DNA from: Clavelina lepadiformis
Lineage: Eukaryota; Chordata; Ascidiacea; Aplousobranchia; Clavelinidae
Direction of reading: 5' to 3'
Assembly (NCBI RefSeq): GCF_947623445.1
Contig: NC_135240.1
Coordinates: forward strand, 26,598,001-26,662,000
DNA length: 64,000 nt
Position 1 is the stretch's first letter, and every line of letters starts with the position of its first letter. Made by a program: the position numbers and the translations under genes. Below the pieces are notes generated by a model. The model saw only the letters and a program-made list of their open reading frames with translations. It searched no databases and had not been told where the DNA came from. Of this stretch, positions 52,701 to 64,000 are shown in pieces.

Positions 52701-55700
52701 GCGCTCACTTCTTGGTTAATTGCGGGGTCAATACATCGTCGGGTCCTTGATTGTGTTCCCTCTCCACAAGTGACTGAGCACGCGCCGTACGAACTCCATA
52801 CCCGCCAAGCAGGGCAAGGAGATCCGGGGCAGGTTCGACTTTCTTCCGAAATGTCACCCACTTGATTTCTATCGCAAAGACTTGCGCTTGCCTGCAAACG
52901 AAGGGCGAAGAAATTAGTTATGAACTTTTTGTCCAAGATGTAGAGTTAACAGTCAAACATTTCACTCAGTGTTTCCATAGGTTATAGACCATCTTTTTTT
53001 TCACTGGGTAAATAGTTTTGTAAGAATTGTAATCAAGCGTGCACGCTATCTTACCACTGTTTCGCCGACTAAACAATCTCGTTTGCGCGTTTGTGTTCCG
53101 TTTGACCCGCAGATAAACGAACAAGGCGTATATGTTGACCACTGCCCCCAATAGGCAACAGTTGGCAGACCTTTAATAATACATGATAATATTCAAGTGT
53201 TTGATTTCAATTTTAAGCTGCTTATACGAGTTTAATGATATTTGAAGGGTAAAACACCAAGCAGAATATTTCTACGTAAAGCTATACAATATATATGTTA
53301 ACATTTTGTCTGTAATTGCCCTAAGTGTATTTATTAGCTCGTAGGGCAACATATTGCAAAGGCGAACTTATTTGAGAATAAATATTTACAGTAGTTTGAT
53401 ATTTTGTTCATTTTTGGATCATGTTATTGCATTAAGCAAGATTTTAAAGGCTGGAAAATATTTAACAGCTTGAATAAAGGAGAGAAGATCTGTTCAAAGA
53501 CTTGCTGAAACATATGCAACTAAATACAACATTGTTTATATGATGGTTTTGCAATCTTTTTTGGTTTGTAGATCGCGATCTTTGACGTCTAAAGCGTACG
53601 ACCGTTATAAAAGAACTATAAGTTACTAAACAAAAAACATCGATTCCACCTTTGATATTTAAATACTGGAATTATGGTTTCCTTACATATATGCATATGT
53701 TGGTGTTAGTGTTAGTGTTGGTTTCTATTCCGAACCAACCATCGCAACAATCTTTATATTTAGGTAAAGAGAAATGTCAAGTTTAGTATCAAGAAAAAGT
53801 TATTCAACTTACATGGAGGAGCGTTGCATATTCTGACTTCGGTTGACTCGCCTTCACAGAATCTCGCGCTCACCTAAAAATTCATAAAAATCAAGAAATA
53901 TTTATCATCACTTGCATTAGTGCCCACGTCCTCTTATGATGTCATATGCTATTTGACGTAAAATGCTTACGTTGTTACCACCTTCATTTACGCAGTTCCT
54001 TGTGCGTGCTTGAGTACCTCTCGTACCGCAACTTGTAGCAGTGCAGGCCGAGTAAGAAAGCCAAGGTGTCCACGAAAAGTTTTCTGCAAAATGGCGCAAT
54101 TATTTTTACCATTCTACAGCTTTGAACACCCTTACTTTCGGAATTTGTCACTTTGCAGAGTAGGTTATGTGTATTGTGTAAGCAATAGTTTCTTAAATCT
54201 ATACTTTTACCGATAAAGACCATGCAGTTATACGAGAAGTGCCAAAGATTTTTAAAATCACTTTACATGTAGGTAATACTTTCGTAAACCAAAATGCATC
54301 TTTGAAAGATCAAATATAGCTTAAGCAGATTCTAAAGTCAAATTAGACACATTTTACCAAGCTCGAAAACATTCCTTGAAGTACCATTTCAACCATCAAA
54401 AACTTTCCAGTTCAAGCTAAACTTTACTTTAAAAAATAAAAGTTGTACCTGGAGCGTCACAGGTGTCTGTGTTACAAGGTTCTTCCTGCTTATCATCCTC
54501 GTCAATGATTCGTCCCAAACTTTCAAGGTAACAAAGACAGAGAGAAGGTGGAAGCGGAGAATCCTCGCGGCCGCGATAAAGACACATACGCTCCCGGTCC
54601 CTGATCCCTCCCCCGCAAGTAGAGGAGCAAGAGCTCCACACCGCCCAGACCGCCCATGAAGCGTCGTCCTGTCCTGAACGGCCAGGTGGCCTAGGAGAAG
54701 GAAAATCTGGAAGAGTTTCAGAAATGTTGTCTGTTTCATTTGGGATTATGCTCATGTTTATTTAGGGAAGTGACTTGGTAAGTGTAAAACTACATTTAAA
54801 GTACAAAGTTTCGGCCTTACTTAATTTAATTTTTTTCCTTTACCATGCCATTATCATGTAACGGAATCAACTATAAGCTCAATGTATAGCACAGCTTTGT
54901 AATAAACGTTTTATCACCTTGGGGGAAAAACCTTTGCCCACACACCCTTAAAGACCGTCTCAAGTTTGAGTCGGTTCTTGTGAGGACGACAAACCTGCTG
55001 GGCCAGCTGCGGTCAGGGATATTCTCAGTGGTACGGCATGTCCTAAAAATAAAAACAAAATATTTGTCCTGCAAGGAAACGCTACTTACTTCTACCTGTC
55101 CCGCTTGCCGAATGGCGCATAGTTAGTTGTAGTAGGCCCTATAGACTATAACCTAAGTTATTGGATAGTAGATTAAGTTAAAAAACTTTGTAAATGCGGT
55201 ATCGTATCAAAATCTTTCAAATTGAGGAAAATCTTTGCACGAACTAAACTCAACGATGATTCTGCTGGTGCTCCTGCTGTCACCAAGTTTGTCTTTGTAC
55301 AAGTTCCGCTTGCTACACTTCTTCTTATATGTGTCATAAAACACCTGATTTCGTAACTGTTTTTATGAATCACTGAGAAAGAGCAACCGTCGTTCTACCA
55401 TCAAGCCGACCAAGCTATGACCTCATCACTTATTAAAATTTAGTGACATAGTTTCCACAATTTTGATCAGAAATCGACGTTGAACAATTGAATATAGTTC
55501 ATAGCATACTGTCTGCAGTTATTTACTGATTCGCGGTATGAAGACGAATGAAATCCGCCAGTCGGTCAAAGTCAAGGTCGTCCCGTTCCATTTCCTCATG
55601 AATAACGGAACCGCCCAAGCAAGACGAGTAACCATTTTCTCCAATATCACTCACCGCTTGACGGCGCTTTCGAGCAAGCTGCAACGTGTGCTGTAGGACG

Positions 55701-57111
55701 TCTGAAAAATGAAAAATTTTCTTTAAAAAAGAATTCAGTGGTAGACATTTAAAGGAAACCAAAAAATAGGACAAATATTTCGGAAAATGAACAAGCAGAG
55801 CTTTTTTCTCAGGCTTAATAAGCTACTTCGCTTTGTTTTCAACGAATTTTTTTTTAGTCGATAACAAAAATTATCCGATTATGCTTAAAGTATTTACAGA
55901 CACTTAAATATTTACTGATGTTTACGAATAAAAACTTGCTCAAGAATGAACCAAATAAGGTCAAGCTGCAACGTATCTATCAATTATGACGTATTGATAA
56001 TAAAAGACCAACAATGTACCAAATAATCGATCTTACCATCATTCCTTCTCACATCTACAGCGTAATCATCGATGCATCGTCGAACGAATGGAAGAAGAGC
56101 TGACGAAGGCTCAAGGAAGCGAATAAGAATGTCTTTCCAACAATCTTCGGTCTGCCCAAACCTGATCATTCCAAAACACACTTAAAAGATGTTAAAATAC
56201 AATTAAAAATACAAAAAAATAAATACTAAATACTAATAAATACCAAAAATACTAAAAAATACCACTTAAATTATGATTGTGTGCGCATCCAGGCTTTTCT
56301 TAATCCTACTCCAAGTTATACAGAGTTTCGACAAAAGTAAATATCCGCATCTTACCCGCAATCTAGGTTGGCGGTGTTGTCGTACCAGACCGAGTCCAAG
56401 ACGCTGAAGTCAACATTACTTCGCCAGTCCAAGTCAGAACCAATTGCTGTAGGATCAATCTAACCAGGATAAGTTCGAATTTGAGCAGTTAATTATGAAG
56501 ATAATTAATAGCGCACTGTAGCCTAATAGTAATAACTAATAAGCTTCCATTTGATGCTGACCGATTATTTTCAGACAAATTATGGGTTTGGTACATGACG
56601 CTGTGTTACGTTTTCTAAAAGAACAGTAGGGTCTAGAAAATTATGCACGTAGCGCCTTTAGTATTTAACAACAATATTTAGTTCAGATTCGGATCATTCG
56701 GACTGTTTCAAAGTCTCCGATTCTATATAAATAGTCGTTGTTTAGTAGTCTAATAACCGCCACGGTGGTTGTTGTTCATTGCATCAACGACAACTACGGC
56801 AACGGTTAATCGAATAAAAGTAGATGTTAAATTAAAACAAAGTATGAAACGCTTTTCTCACCACATCTTCTAAGCATGCTGTGAAGTAATCCCTGAGAAA
56901 ACGTGTTCGTTCCACTTCCGCTTCCGGTTCCGTGCTCTCTTCTGCTTGTCTCTTTCTTCTCACGGTTATATAAGTGTGGCAACCTTGAAAAAAGCCAGGC
57001 ATCAGCTTCCAACTCCAAGCCAAGTCACAGCATGCCTTGTTTACAAAACCTACCTATACAGGACTGCACTGCCATGAGAAAGCAGAGTGCAGAGGCCACC
57101 GTTCCTTTCAT
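49713..57111 (-). CDS. secreted protein with seven thrombospondin type 1 repeats
   Basis: Probable extracellular matrix or secreted protein. Seventeen exons on the minus strand: 57111-57054, 56983-56862, 56459-56356, 56161-56037, 55701-55527, 55042-54918, 54730-54449, 54083-53971, 53873-53813, 53170-53055, 52891-52709, 52231-52171, 51962-51844, 50863-50803, 50591-50476, 50210-50056, 49800-49713. They total 2064 nt with consistent phases, giving 687 residues. The N-terminus [17 protein letters not shown] looks like a signal peptide, and a basic RRKRQ site follows. Residues about 30-250 contain paired cysteines but match nothing I know. Seven TSP1 modules follow (about 265 to the end) with [63 protein letters not shown] and WGLCTRTCG. 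There is no transmembrane segment. Most repeats are split over two exons. Confidence 0.85.
50918..51794. repeat. 35-bp minisatellite, about 25 copies
   Basis: Head-to-tail units beginning GCATATCATCATGTGAATAT, followed by CATATCATATCAACC, about 35 bp, with 30-bp deletion variants and sequence variants (AAAGC, ACCAC, TGTAAATA, GTGAATAAC, GATCACATC). The right-hand third is the most homogeneous. It fills the intron between the two exon halves of TSP1 repeat 5, starting about 55 bp upstream of one exon and ending 50 bp from the other. Confidence 0.97.
52352..52542 (+). mobile_element. tRNA-derived SINE
   Basis: A tRNA-like head has a box-A-like TGGAGCGGTTAGAGAGGCTG and a box-B-like CGGTTTCAATTCCC at pol III spacing. 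A body with CCTTTACCAAGGTATTAACG follows, then an A-rich tail from about 52508 (AATAAAAAAAAATC, then AAAAAACAAACAAAAAACG). It is inserted in an intron of the TSP1 gene, antisense to it. End points are approximate. Confidence 0.75.
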
Positions 57112-59497
57112 TATTGTCTTCTTGCACGTATTATCACCTTTCCCGACCGGTTGTCTTTCGTTATCAGTCGTCGTTTTACCTGAATATACGATAATTCAAT
57201 TGCCGCTACCACATATAAAATTTTAAAACTTCCAAAATTCTTTATTTTTTAATTTGTTTACCACACTGCTTGACAGGAAATTAAAAGTATGGTTTTTAAT
57301 TTTGCTTTTAACTAACCTTATGGTGAGAGCTTGCTGGTGCGAGGCAGTCCTTCTTTTGGTGTTAGTACATACTGTCTGCTTAATTCGCTCTCATCATACT
57401 CAAGCTTATTTTTCGCCTTTGATGTATTTAATAGGAATGTTAATTCCTTATATTTATCGGAGGTTTTGCTACTCATTGCGTTCCTATTACAAAGTTTTTC
57501 GAAGAAATTCCGCTCCGGGCGAAATCTGTGGATGGTACGAACTGTAACGCGTGCATAGGAATTTGGCTGGTTGCCCAAATATACTGGCTGCAAGCTGTAT
57601 TATTCTCTGTATCAAGCTTTTAGGTAAATTTTATCGCAAATCGTTAAGGAAGAAAGGATTATGCAAATGAGAGACTAATTAAACTTTTTTGACGTTTTTC
57701 TGTTTGCAGGCATTACTGGAAAGAATGTTATTACCATTATCATACAATTGGTATACTCCGCCAAATCAACTTATTAATATCTGTAATTAAGTTATTAATT
57801 AAATTATTGTTTTCAGTAAGTAATGATGTTAATATGTCAATTAGTAATAATTAATCCCAGGAATTAACACTATATATGGTTTATCGGCGTATAGTGGGCT
57901 GCTGGTAGGAAGAAAGCTGTTTTCTTTTAACTTCCATTGAAAACTTTTGGTGTCCTAAACATACGTATGTATTTTGCAATAAGAGCGACTTTTTTCGAGC
58001 TTGTTTATTGCTTGCACAAACAAATCGATAAAGCTTGCTAATAACTAAAGGTTTTTCTCGTTTGAAATTCTGAGAAATATTTAGACCTATGTATATGTAA
58101 TACTATCGATGTAATAGCAATGTGTTCAAACTTTATGCCAGTTGTATCTCATTGTTACTATTTCATTCCATTCTTTCCATCAATCATTTCGTTGTTGCAT
58201 TGTTACGAAAAAACATAAAGACAATGGCAGTAAAGTGACGTCACAAGTTTTCAACAACGAATTCCGCGGCCATTGTAATATTAGCTCAATAGCACAATCA
58301 AGTGTACGAACTGTTTATATGTATCAGAAATAGCCTAAATAATTGGGTGCTGTACAAGTTCGGGCCTTTTGGTCCGAGTTTGTAGAATTAAATGGCAGTA
58401 GGCTGATGCCGACTCGTTGGTAGTTAGGTCTTTCGGAGAAGAGATCTCGACGCTTATGGGCGGGATGCTTGATAATTAATCAATCAGTGTTGTAATGACT
58501 CGAGTCACGTTTTTCAATGACTCGACTCAACTTGAGTCAAAATCCAAGATAACTCGAGTCGCGTGATGACGAGTGTGAAGGCAAAAAAGACAACTTTAGA
58601 TAACGAAAACAGATAAATTTCAAAAAGAGTATCAATCTGGCTGTAGTAGACGGCTATGACGTCATAGTACCCACTTCAATGCAACGCGTAGTGTGAGCTA
58701 TATAAATGGTTTTAAAGTTAAAGGTATTGACTTAACTTAACTCGAGTCACAACTCAATATGATTCGACTTAACTTAAGTCAGAAAAAGGACTTGGTTACA
58801 ACCCTGTTGATAACAGTTAGTTTGCTAGAAGTCGTGTCTTCGACATTTAGTTGTAATAAGTTATATTGGTAGCTGAATGCACTCGCTGTTATGAGGAAGA
58901 GATTGGAAAATTATACAGCTTTGTTTATTTTCTTCTTTTAGTAAATGCACATGCACAAACGATAAAGCAATATTGACCTCATTAATGCTTTTGGTTTTAT
59001 GCCATCATAACTGAAATTTGTTTTATAAATTGCAATATATGAACTTTGATTATGTCATGAATCATATCATTATATCATGAAATATATCATATCATGAACT
59101 TTGATTGAAATCATAATAAACAGGCTTATAAAATATAACTACAACATATTTAGCACAAAAGTATAAAGCGAACGAAATAATATTTGCTATATTTTTGTGA
59201 AATTTAGAAGATAAACAAGGTTTTAACAAGATTTTGATGCACCTGTTGGGTCTCCCTATAATACGATAGCAGCCGATGCTGGCAGGTTTTAGGGTTAAAC
59301 AAACATCAAATAACTTGGAAACTACCTACAATCTACCGATTACTTATAATAATTATCTCTGTGTTAACTTCAACTGTCACGCTGACCCTACCAAATCTGC
59401 AATAAAACCAACAGCAACTCGCAGCACCTAAATTTTAGCATCGAAAAATATCTGGCAGCAGCTTTATAGTATTGCATGGGTTTTCGGGAAACCTCAT
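57112..59497. other. intergenic, TSP1 gene promoter side to GBP-like 3' end
   Basis: It holds the TSP1 gene promoter and the 3' region of the GBP-like gene. No exon is recognisable. A MITE lies at 58485-58806, and near 59035-59110 there is ATGAACTTTGATT repeated around ATCATATCAT-rich sequence. The open frame 57254-57547 has hydrophobic stretches but no family signature. Confidence 0.5.
58485..58806. mobile_element. MITE with CAGxGTTGTAA ends
   Basis: The left end is CAGTGTTGTAATGACTCGAG. The right end in reverse complement is CAGGGTTGTAACCAAGTCC. The interior near both ends is packed with GACTCGAGTC/TTAAGTC motifs that can pair. The ends are typical of hAT-derived non-autonomous elements. 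No coding capacity and no clear target duplication. Confidence 0.65.
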
Positions 59498-62400
59498 TCA
59501 TTCGTCATCCAACTGTCTTGGAAATCGGATTTGCGTAATTCCGTCTGAAAGAACAACATAAAGCTCCGCCTCCTCTTTTAAAGTCATTATATCCAAATGC
59601 TCTGTTTTTCCGGAGTATGCGGCTGCTGCAGCACCACCTCCAACGATTGCTCCGCTGGCTCCTCCGATGCCGATTGCTGCTCCAAAACCATGTGCGGCTG
59701 CTCCAGACGCTGTTACTTTTGCAGCAATTATATATTTCACCACAGGAGCAACCACAGCCGCCAAAGCCGCACAACTTGCAATGCCAGCTGTTCCGCCGAC
59801 AGCTACACCTGCCGCAATCCGAGTTGTCTGGCTCTTTGAGATCATGTTTTGGAGAGCGTTGTCAGCGAATTTTTGAAGTAATTTGAAGAATTGACGATGA
59901 AATCTGTTCGGTATTCTGTTCATAATTTCCATAGCGGCATTTTGTTTTTTGTTTTCAACATCCTCTTTAAGCGTTGTGTCCATGTTGAATCCATACCCCT
60001 TTGCAGAAATAACCAGTGCGTCAAATAAGATAGTATTTTAAACCTAAAGGTGTCGGTAATGAAGGCAAGTTAAGAGGTTTTCTTTTCTAATTTCAGTTTC
60101 CTAAATAGGTTGATATACGCAAGACCAAGATTGAATATGTTTCTCAAAAGTTACCCGAAATTTTTTCTGAGTTGGTTTATTGTTGAAATGGTTTTGTTAT
60201 GATTGCAAGTGCATTATGTGGTTTTAATATTTAACCTCACAAACTACAACAAGCGCTAACATTTGTCTTCATATTTCCGCAGTCATTAGTTATTTGTATG
60301 GTGACGTACCAAATTGGTTAAATAGCCTAAACACACACAAAACAAGATTATGCGACATTAATGTATTTCTCGCAATCTCCGTGAGTGGTTATGACCTATG
60401 ACAAACCTGACACATAGTATGTGACAACTAGCCCCAGGTTCGCATATTCAATATATTCAACGACGGATAATCAAAATACAACAAGCGTTACTCTTCATCG
60501 AGTCTTCTCTGTACCAAACTTTTCTGGTTTTTCTAAATTTTTCGATTCGAAACGTCCTACCTACAGTTTATATCGTTTTGCTTTGATCAGTTTTCGACTT
60601 ACCGATGGTAGATTCTCCTTTAAATTTTCAATAATCACGCGAAATTCTTTGTAGGCTTCAGTGAATTTCTACAAAAATAAATTATCACAATTTCTATTGA
60701 CAGCAATCGGTTCATCATATGTTGTAATGACATGAGTGCATGATGAGTAGTTTACGACAAATAAAAACAAAAAGGAATTAAGTTTAGTGTATTTCTGAAG
60801 ATAGCATAAAGTTAAGCAAGTTAGTGAGTTTAAAAATTGTATATAATTTGTCTAAACTTATGCCTAAATCGCCCACATTAGTAAGTTCCGTTTGAAAAAT
60901 CCACTAATGATAAGTTTTGTTTCAGTATAGATGTTACCTTTTGTGAATGAACACTACAATATGATGCAACTACGTTGCAAAAAAGATGAAGACAATCAAG
61001 CAGACAATGTTCACTGTCTCCATATATATTTAATATAGCCTATAGATATATATCCATATTGTAATAATAAGTTTACATTTGTTAGAGGGTCATCATTTAG
61101 TTTAGCACCTCAACTTCCCGCCTGCATATTTCTAGAAAATCCACTAATTTTGCTCTCCATTTTTGATGACATCCTGACGGTTCTGGCTTTTCCATTTCAT
61201 CATATTTCTTCAAAGTACTTTCTACACAGATCTTGTGCTGCTCGTTCAGTGTCAACAGCAGGTCTTTGATCGAGCGTGAATAACCACAGTTCTGTAAAAA
61301 AATTGATATATAAAATTAACATCTTAGTATGCTGACGACCTCTTAGCTAATCAAATAGCATCAGCTAGCTAATCAAGGACCATTTATCTCCGTCAAGACT
61401 AAATGAAACTAAACTTAGAATAAAACTGATCGCTTAGAATTAATTTAAACTACATTAACGATATATTTAACCCTATTTCAAATAGGATTGTCATTTCAAT
61501 ACAACTAATAACGTGTACTGAACCTATGCACGATATGCAAGAAGCTTTAACATTTTCATCGTTATTTAATTAAATTTATGATAAGCCATCCACTTTTCTG
61601 ACTAGGTAACGCACAAAATGGCTTCGTAAAGACAAAGTAAGTTAAATAAAGCATTTCTAAAGAATATTTCAACAAACGACAAACATTTCCTGAAACTGTA
61701 ATAATACTTACGCTGATTTCTCTATTAATCTCTATCCAGTACATTCTCATGCATTGGGGCAGTATGGAGTTTTTCATGGTAATGTTACCTCTGGTCTGAA
61801 AAAATAAAATTAAAAATGTCAGGTAAATTGCATAATAGTTCTAATATTTATCAAAGTGACGTATGATCCAGGAATAATATTTACCGGTAACTTGCATTTA
61901 TTGTTAGGAATTGTGTAAAATCGAACCGAGATTACACAATTAAAATTTCAGTTGTGCGAAATTACCTTGTGAAAGCCAGAGGTATCAGCAGTTTAAGAAG
62001 AAAGATAAAAAACTTTGAGATTTACATCGCGGTTTCATATATTTTAAGTTTGATTAGTTCGCTGGATATCATCAGTTAATCGTATTTTTATCTTTTTTAA
62101 ATACAAAAGCAAACTTAAGAGCAAAGTGTTGCAGTTACGACTCCTAAGCAGAATGAACACTATGTAGTATACGCAGGCTTGTCCATGGGAATGGGATTCC
62201 CACGGGAATCCCATGGGAAATGTCCCATGGGATGGGATGGGATGGGACAGCACGAATTGCAATTCCCATGGCATTGAAAATTTGCTAAATGAGCACAGTG
62301 ACTCGGAATATGAGTACCAATGATAATAAATTGTCATAGATAGACAACTTTTCTGAACTTTAAAGTTAACAAAGTCAATAAATTTTGTCGTTTTGTATCT

Positions 62401-63953
62401 CTCTTTGCACATGTAGTCAATTCTAATAGACATTAGACTTAAATTTCCATAAATTTAATAACATTTATTGAATTGTATTTTGATGGGATGGCATGGGATG
62501 GGACAGAAAAAAATGTCCCATGGACAAGCCTGTATACTGTCAAAATAGTAGGGGCTAGAGACACTAGGGCGGAAGCCGTACAGTAATGTAATGGTAAGCA
62601 TAAGGCTAGGCTAAGGGTAAGGGTAAATGAATGGGTAGGCAGTGTAAAGCTATAGCCTATAGGGCAGGAGAGATAGCACACCAGGTTCAAAACAGTAAAA
62701 AAATTTGTATTATTTAAACGTTTCGGTCGATGCCTCAACTGCAATTAGGCATATGAATGAAATTGAGACAAAGCCATAAAGGCAGGTCTGGTTGAATGAT
62801 CTATTTTTTACTTAAATATATGTTGCTTCAAACACGTTTCCAAAAACTCCGTGATTTTTTTTTCAATATGACAAGTATGATACGAGCCTTCAATTTAAAT
62901 TTCTAGAATCTAGATGCTTCAAAATCGTTATTGAATTGTGTCAGTCAGCCTGATGTTAAATGACCAATCTTGTGGAACAACTGACTCATTCTTAATGCAT
63001 AATTAAATAAACCACATTTACTTCACAACACGCAGTTGTTCGTGTATTTTTTTTAAATTGTGTAGCATAAGATGTGTAGCCTAGTCTTAATAAGATAATG
63101 AGTTACTTAATTATAATTACTTATTGGCAAACTAAGTGAGTTTTCCTGTTCGTGCAACGAAAATGCGCATATAGCGATGCGGGATTTCCCATCATGAAAG
63201 CTGTAAACGAACTTTATAAAATATCCTTTTTTTGGATTTAAAACTACTTAACTGTATAAGTCTTCCTTGTGAACCCAACTAATGAAACCCAACTAAAATG
63301 GCCGCCTTGATGCATTGTGACAAATAATGCTTAAATAATGTAGGTCTTTATGGAATCTGTTTCATTCCTTTACTCATGGTTGATTAGAAATTTTAGCAGT
63401 GATTCAGAGCTAATTCAAATAACCGAACCTTCCGCTACGACAACAACGGCAAGGTAGGTTAAGTGAAAACTGCCAATGCTTATATGAACAAGCACATAGT
63501 GGATATAACAGTGTTTTGGTTAGAAAAAAATAGAGAAAGCAACTTTCTTCCACCAATTGCCATGGTTGTAAACCTTGTCATAACCAGTTTTGTTTTTCAC
63601 ATTTATAATGACATTATCAACCGAAATGCAGAAATAATTCTCATTTTATAGCAATTGAGCTTACTTGGTTTTCCGTTTAAACTTTACAGCAATCAGTTTT
63701 TTAAAACTTTATAAAAAACTCTTTTTTGATATACCAACAATCAGGACGTTGTACGAAAAAAGCAATACCTCTGATAAATGTGCATTCAGGACACCATCAC
63801 TGTCATTGACAGCATGAACGTAAGTCTGGGCCAAAACAAACAACTGTTCGCCACTTAGTATTGCCTTGTTCACTTTCCTCGGTTTGATATGTTCTGATGC
63901 AAACTCTTCCACACACAAATCTTGTGCGTTTTGTAAGAAATCTCGTCCAATTA
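59498..63953 (-). CDS. guanylate-binding-protein-like gene, 3' part, glycine-zipper C-terminus
   Basis: Five exons on the minus strand: 63953-63769, 61795-61712, 61291-61109, 60668-60603, 59998-59498. They join in frame to 338 residues and a stop; the 5' end is beyond the window. The first exon (FLQNAQDLCVEEF...LSGEQLFVLAQTYVHAVN) resembles the linker and first helix of the GBP C-terminal domain of interferon-inducible large GTPases, which act in cell-autonomous immunity. The next exons are Lys/Glu-rich helices (SIKDLLLTLNEQHKIC...), shorter than in vertebrate GBPs. The last exon has about 60 helical residues, then about 70 residues of Gly/Ala-rich hydrophobic sequence (AGVAVGGTAGIASCAALAAV...GFGAAIGIGGASGAIVGGG), then a polar tail ending RQLDDE. 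The hydrophobic part looks like a membrane-inserting glycine zipper. The GTPase domain is not visible, so the family call rests on the C-terminal part alone. Confidence 0.65.
62174..62532. mobile_element. MITE with 17-bp perfect terminal inverted repeats
   Basis: The left end is CAGGCTTGTCCATGGGA and the right end is its exact inverse. Just inside both ends are runs of GGGATGGGATGG/TCCCATGG. The element is 359 bp, noncoding, in the intron between the first two visible exons of the GBP-like gene. TATAC flanks both sides within a base or two, possibly part of a target duplication. Confidence 0.8.
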
Positions 63954-64000
63954 CTGTTAAAAATAATGACTTGTTAAATAAACACGCAAAGCTGTCAGCA

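Noticed and set aside
55523..55530. Apparent stop codon ending the TSP1-gene open frame after exon 5
   Set aside because: The TAA lies inside a good donor (GTAAAT). Splicing at 55527 joins in phase to the exon at 55042 and keeps the frame through all seven TSP1 repeats.
59597..59886. Plus-strand open frames rich in Cys/Ser or Leu/Gln
   Set aside because: They are antisense shadows of the Gly/Ala-rich last exon of the GBP-like gene.

Overview
The window is animal (eukaryotic) genomic DNA. It has spliced genes with short, AT-rich introns, metazoan protein families, intronic small RNAs and short non-autonomous transposons. Compact introns, one slingshot gene, a cluster of choline-transporter copies and tRNA-headed SINEs suggest an invertebrate chordate. 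A tunicate such as Ciona is my best guess, inferred from general appearance and not proven. All exon structures were built by hand from splice sites, reading frame and family similarity.

Layout. 342-1286 (+): 3' remnant of a dead choline transporter (copy A). 3593-7313 (+): intact nine-exon choline transporter (copy B). 7785-7911 (-): a lone choline-transporter exon. 8246-12939 (-): intact nine-exon choline transporter (copy C), closest to vertebrate CHT1/SLC5A7, with two MITE-like elements and a probable SINE in its introns. 16668-19915 (-): ribosomal protein S6 (rps6), seven coding exons, with two identical H/ACA-type snoRNAs in two introns. 19962-22759: intergenic, holding a small family of inverted-repeat elements. 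22760-42454 (+): complete slingshot cofilin phosphatase in 15 coding exons, with one 9.7 kb intron and one GC-AG intron. 47192-49222 (+): three-finger C2H2 zinc-finger protein. 49713-57111 (-): 17-exon gene for a secreted protein with seven thrombospondin type 1 repeats, a 35-bp minisatellite in one intron and a SINE in another. 59498-63953 (-): 3' part of a guanylate-binding-protein-like gene whose C-terminus is a long Gly/Ala-rich hydrophobic segment; its 5' end lies beyond the window.

The genes are not a functional operon. The coherent units are the choline-transporter cluster (duplication, pseudogenisation, gene conversion) and rps6 with its snoRNAs. Choline transporters supply neurons with choline for acetylcholine synthesis. 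S6 is part of the 40S subunit, and its introns appear to make guides that modify 28S rRNA. Slingshot activates cofilin and so controls actin turnover.

The observations most worth follow-up are the duplicated snoRNA, whose 3' pocket matches a conserved 28S site; the GBP-like protein with a glycine-zipper tail; the gene-conversion tract between the dead and live choline transporters; the orphan exon; and the unrecognised N-terminal region of the TSP1 protein.
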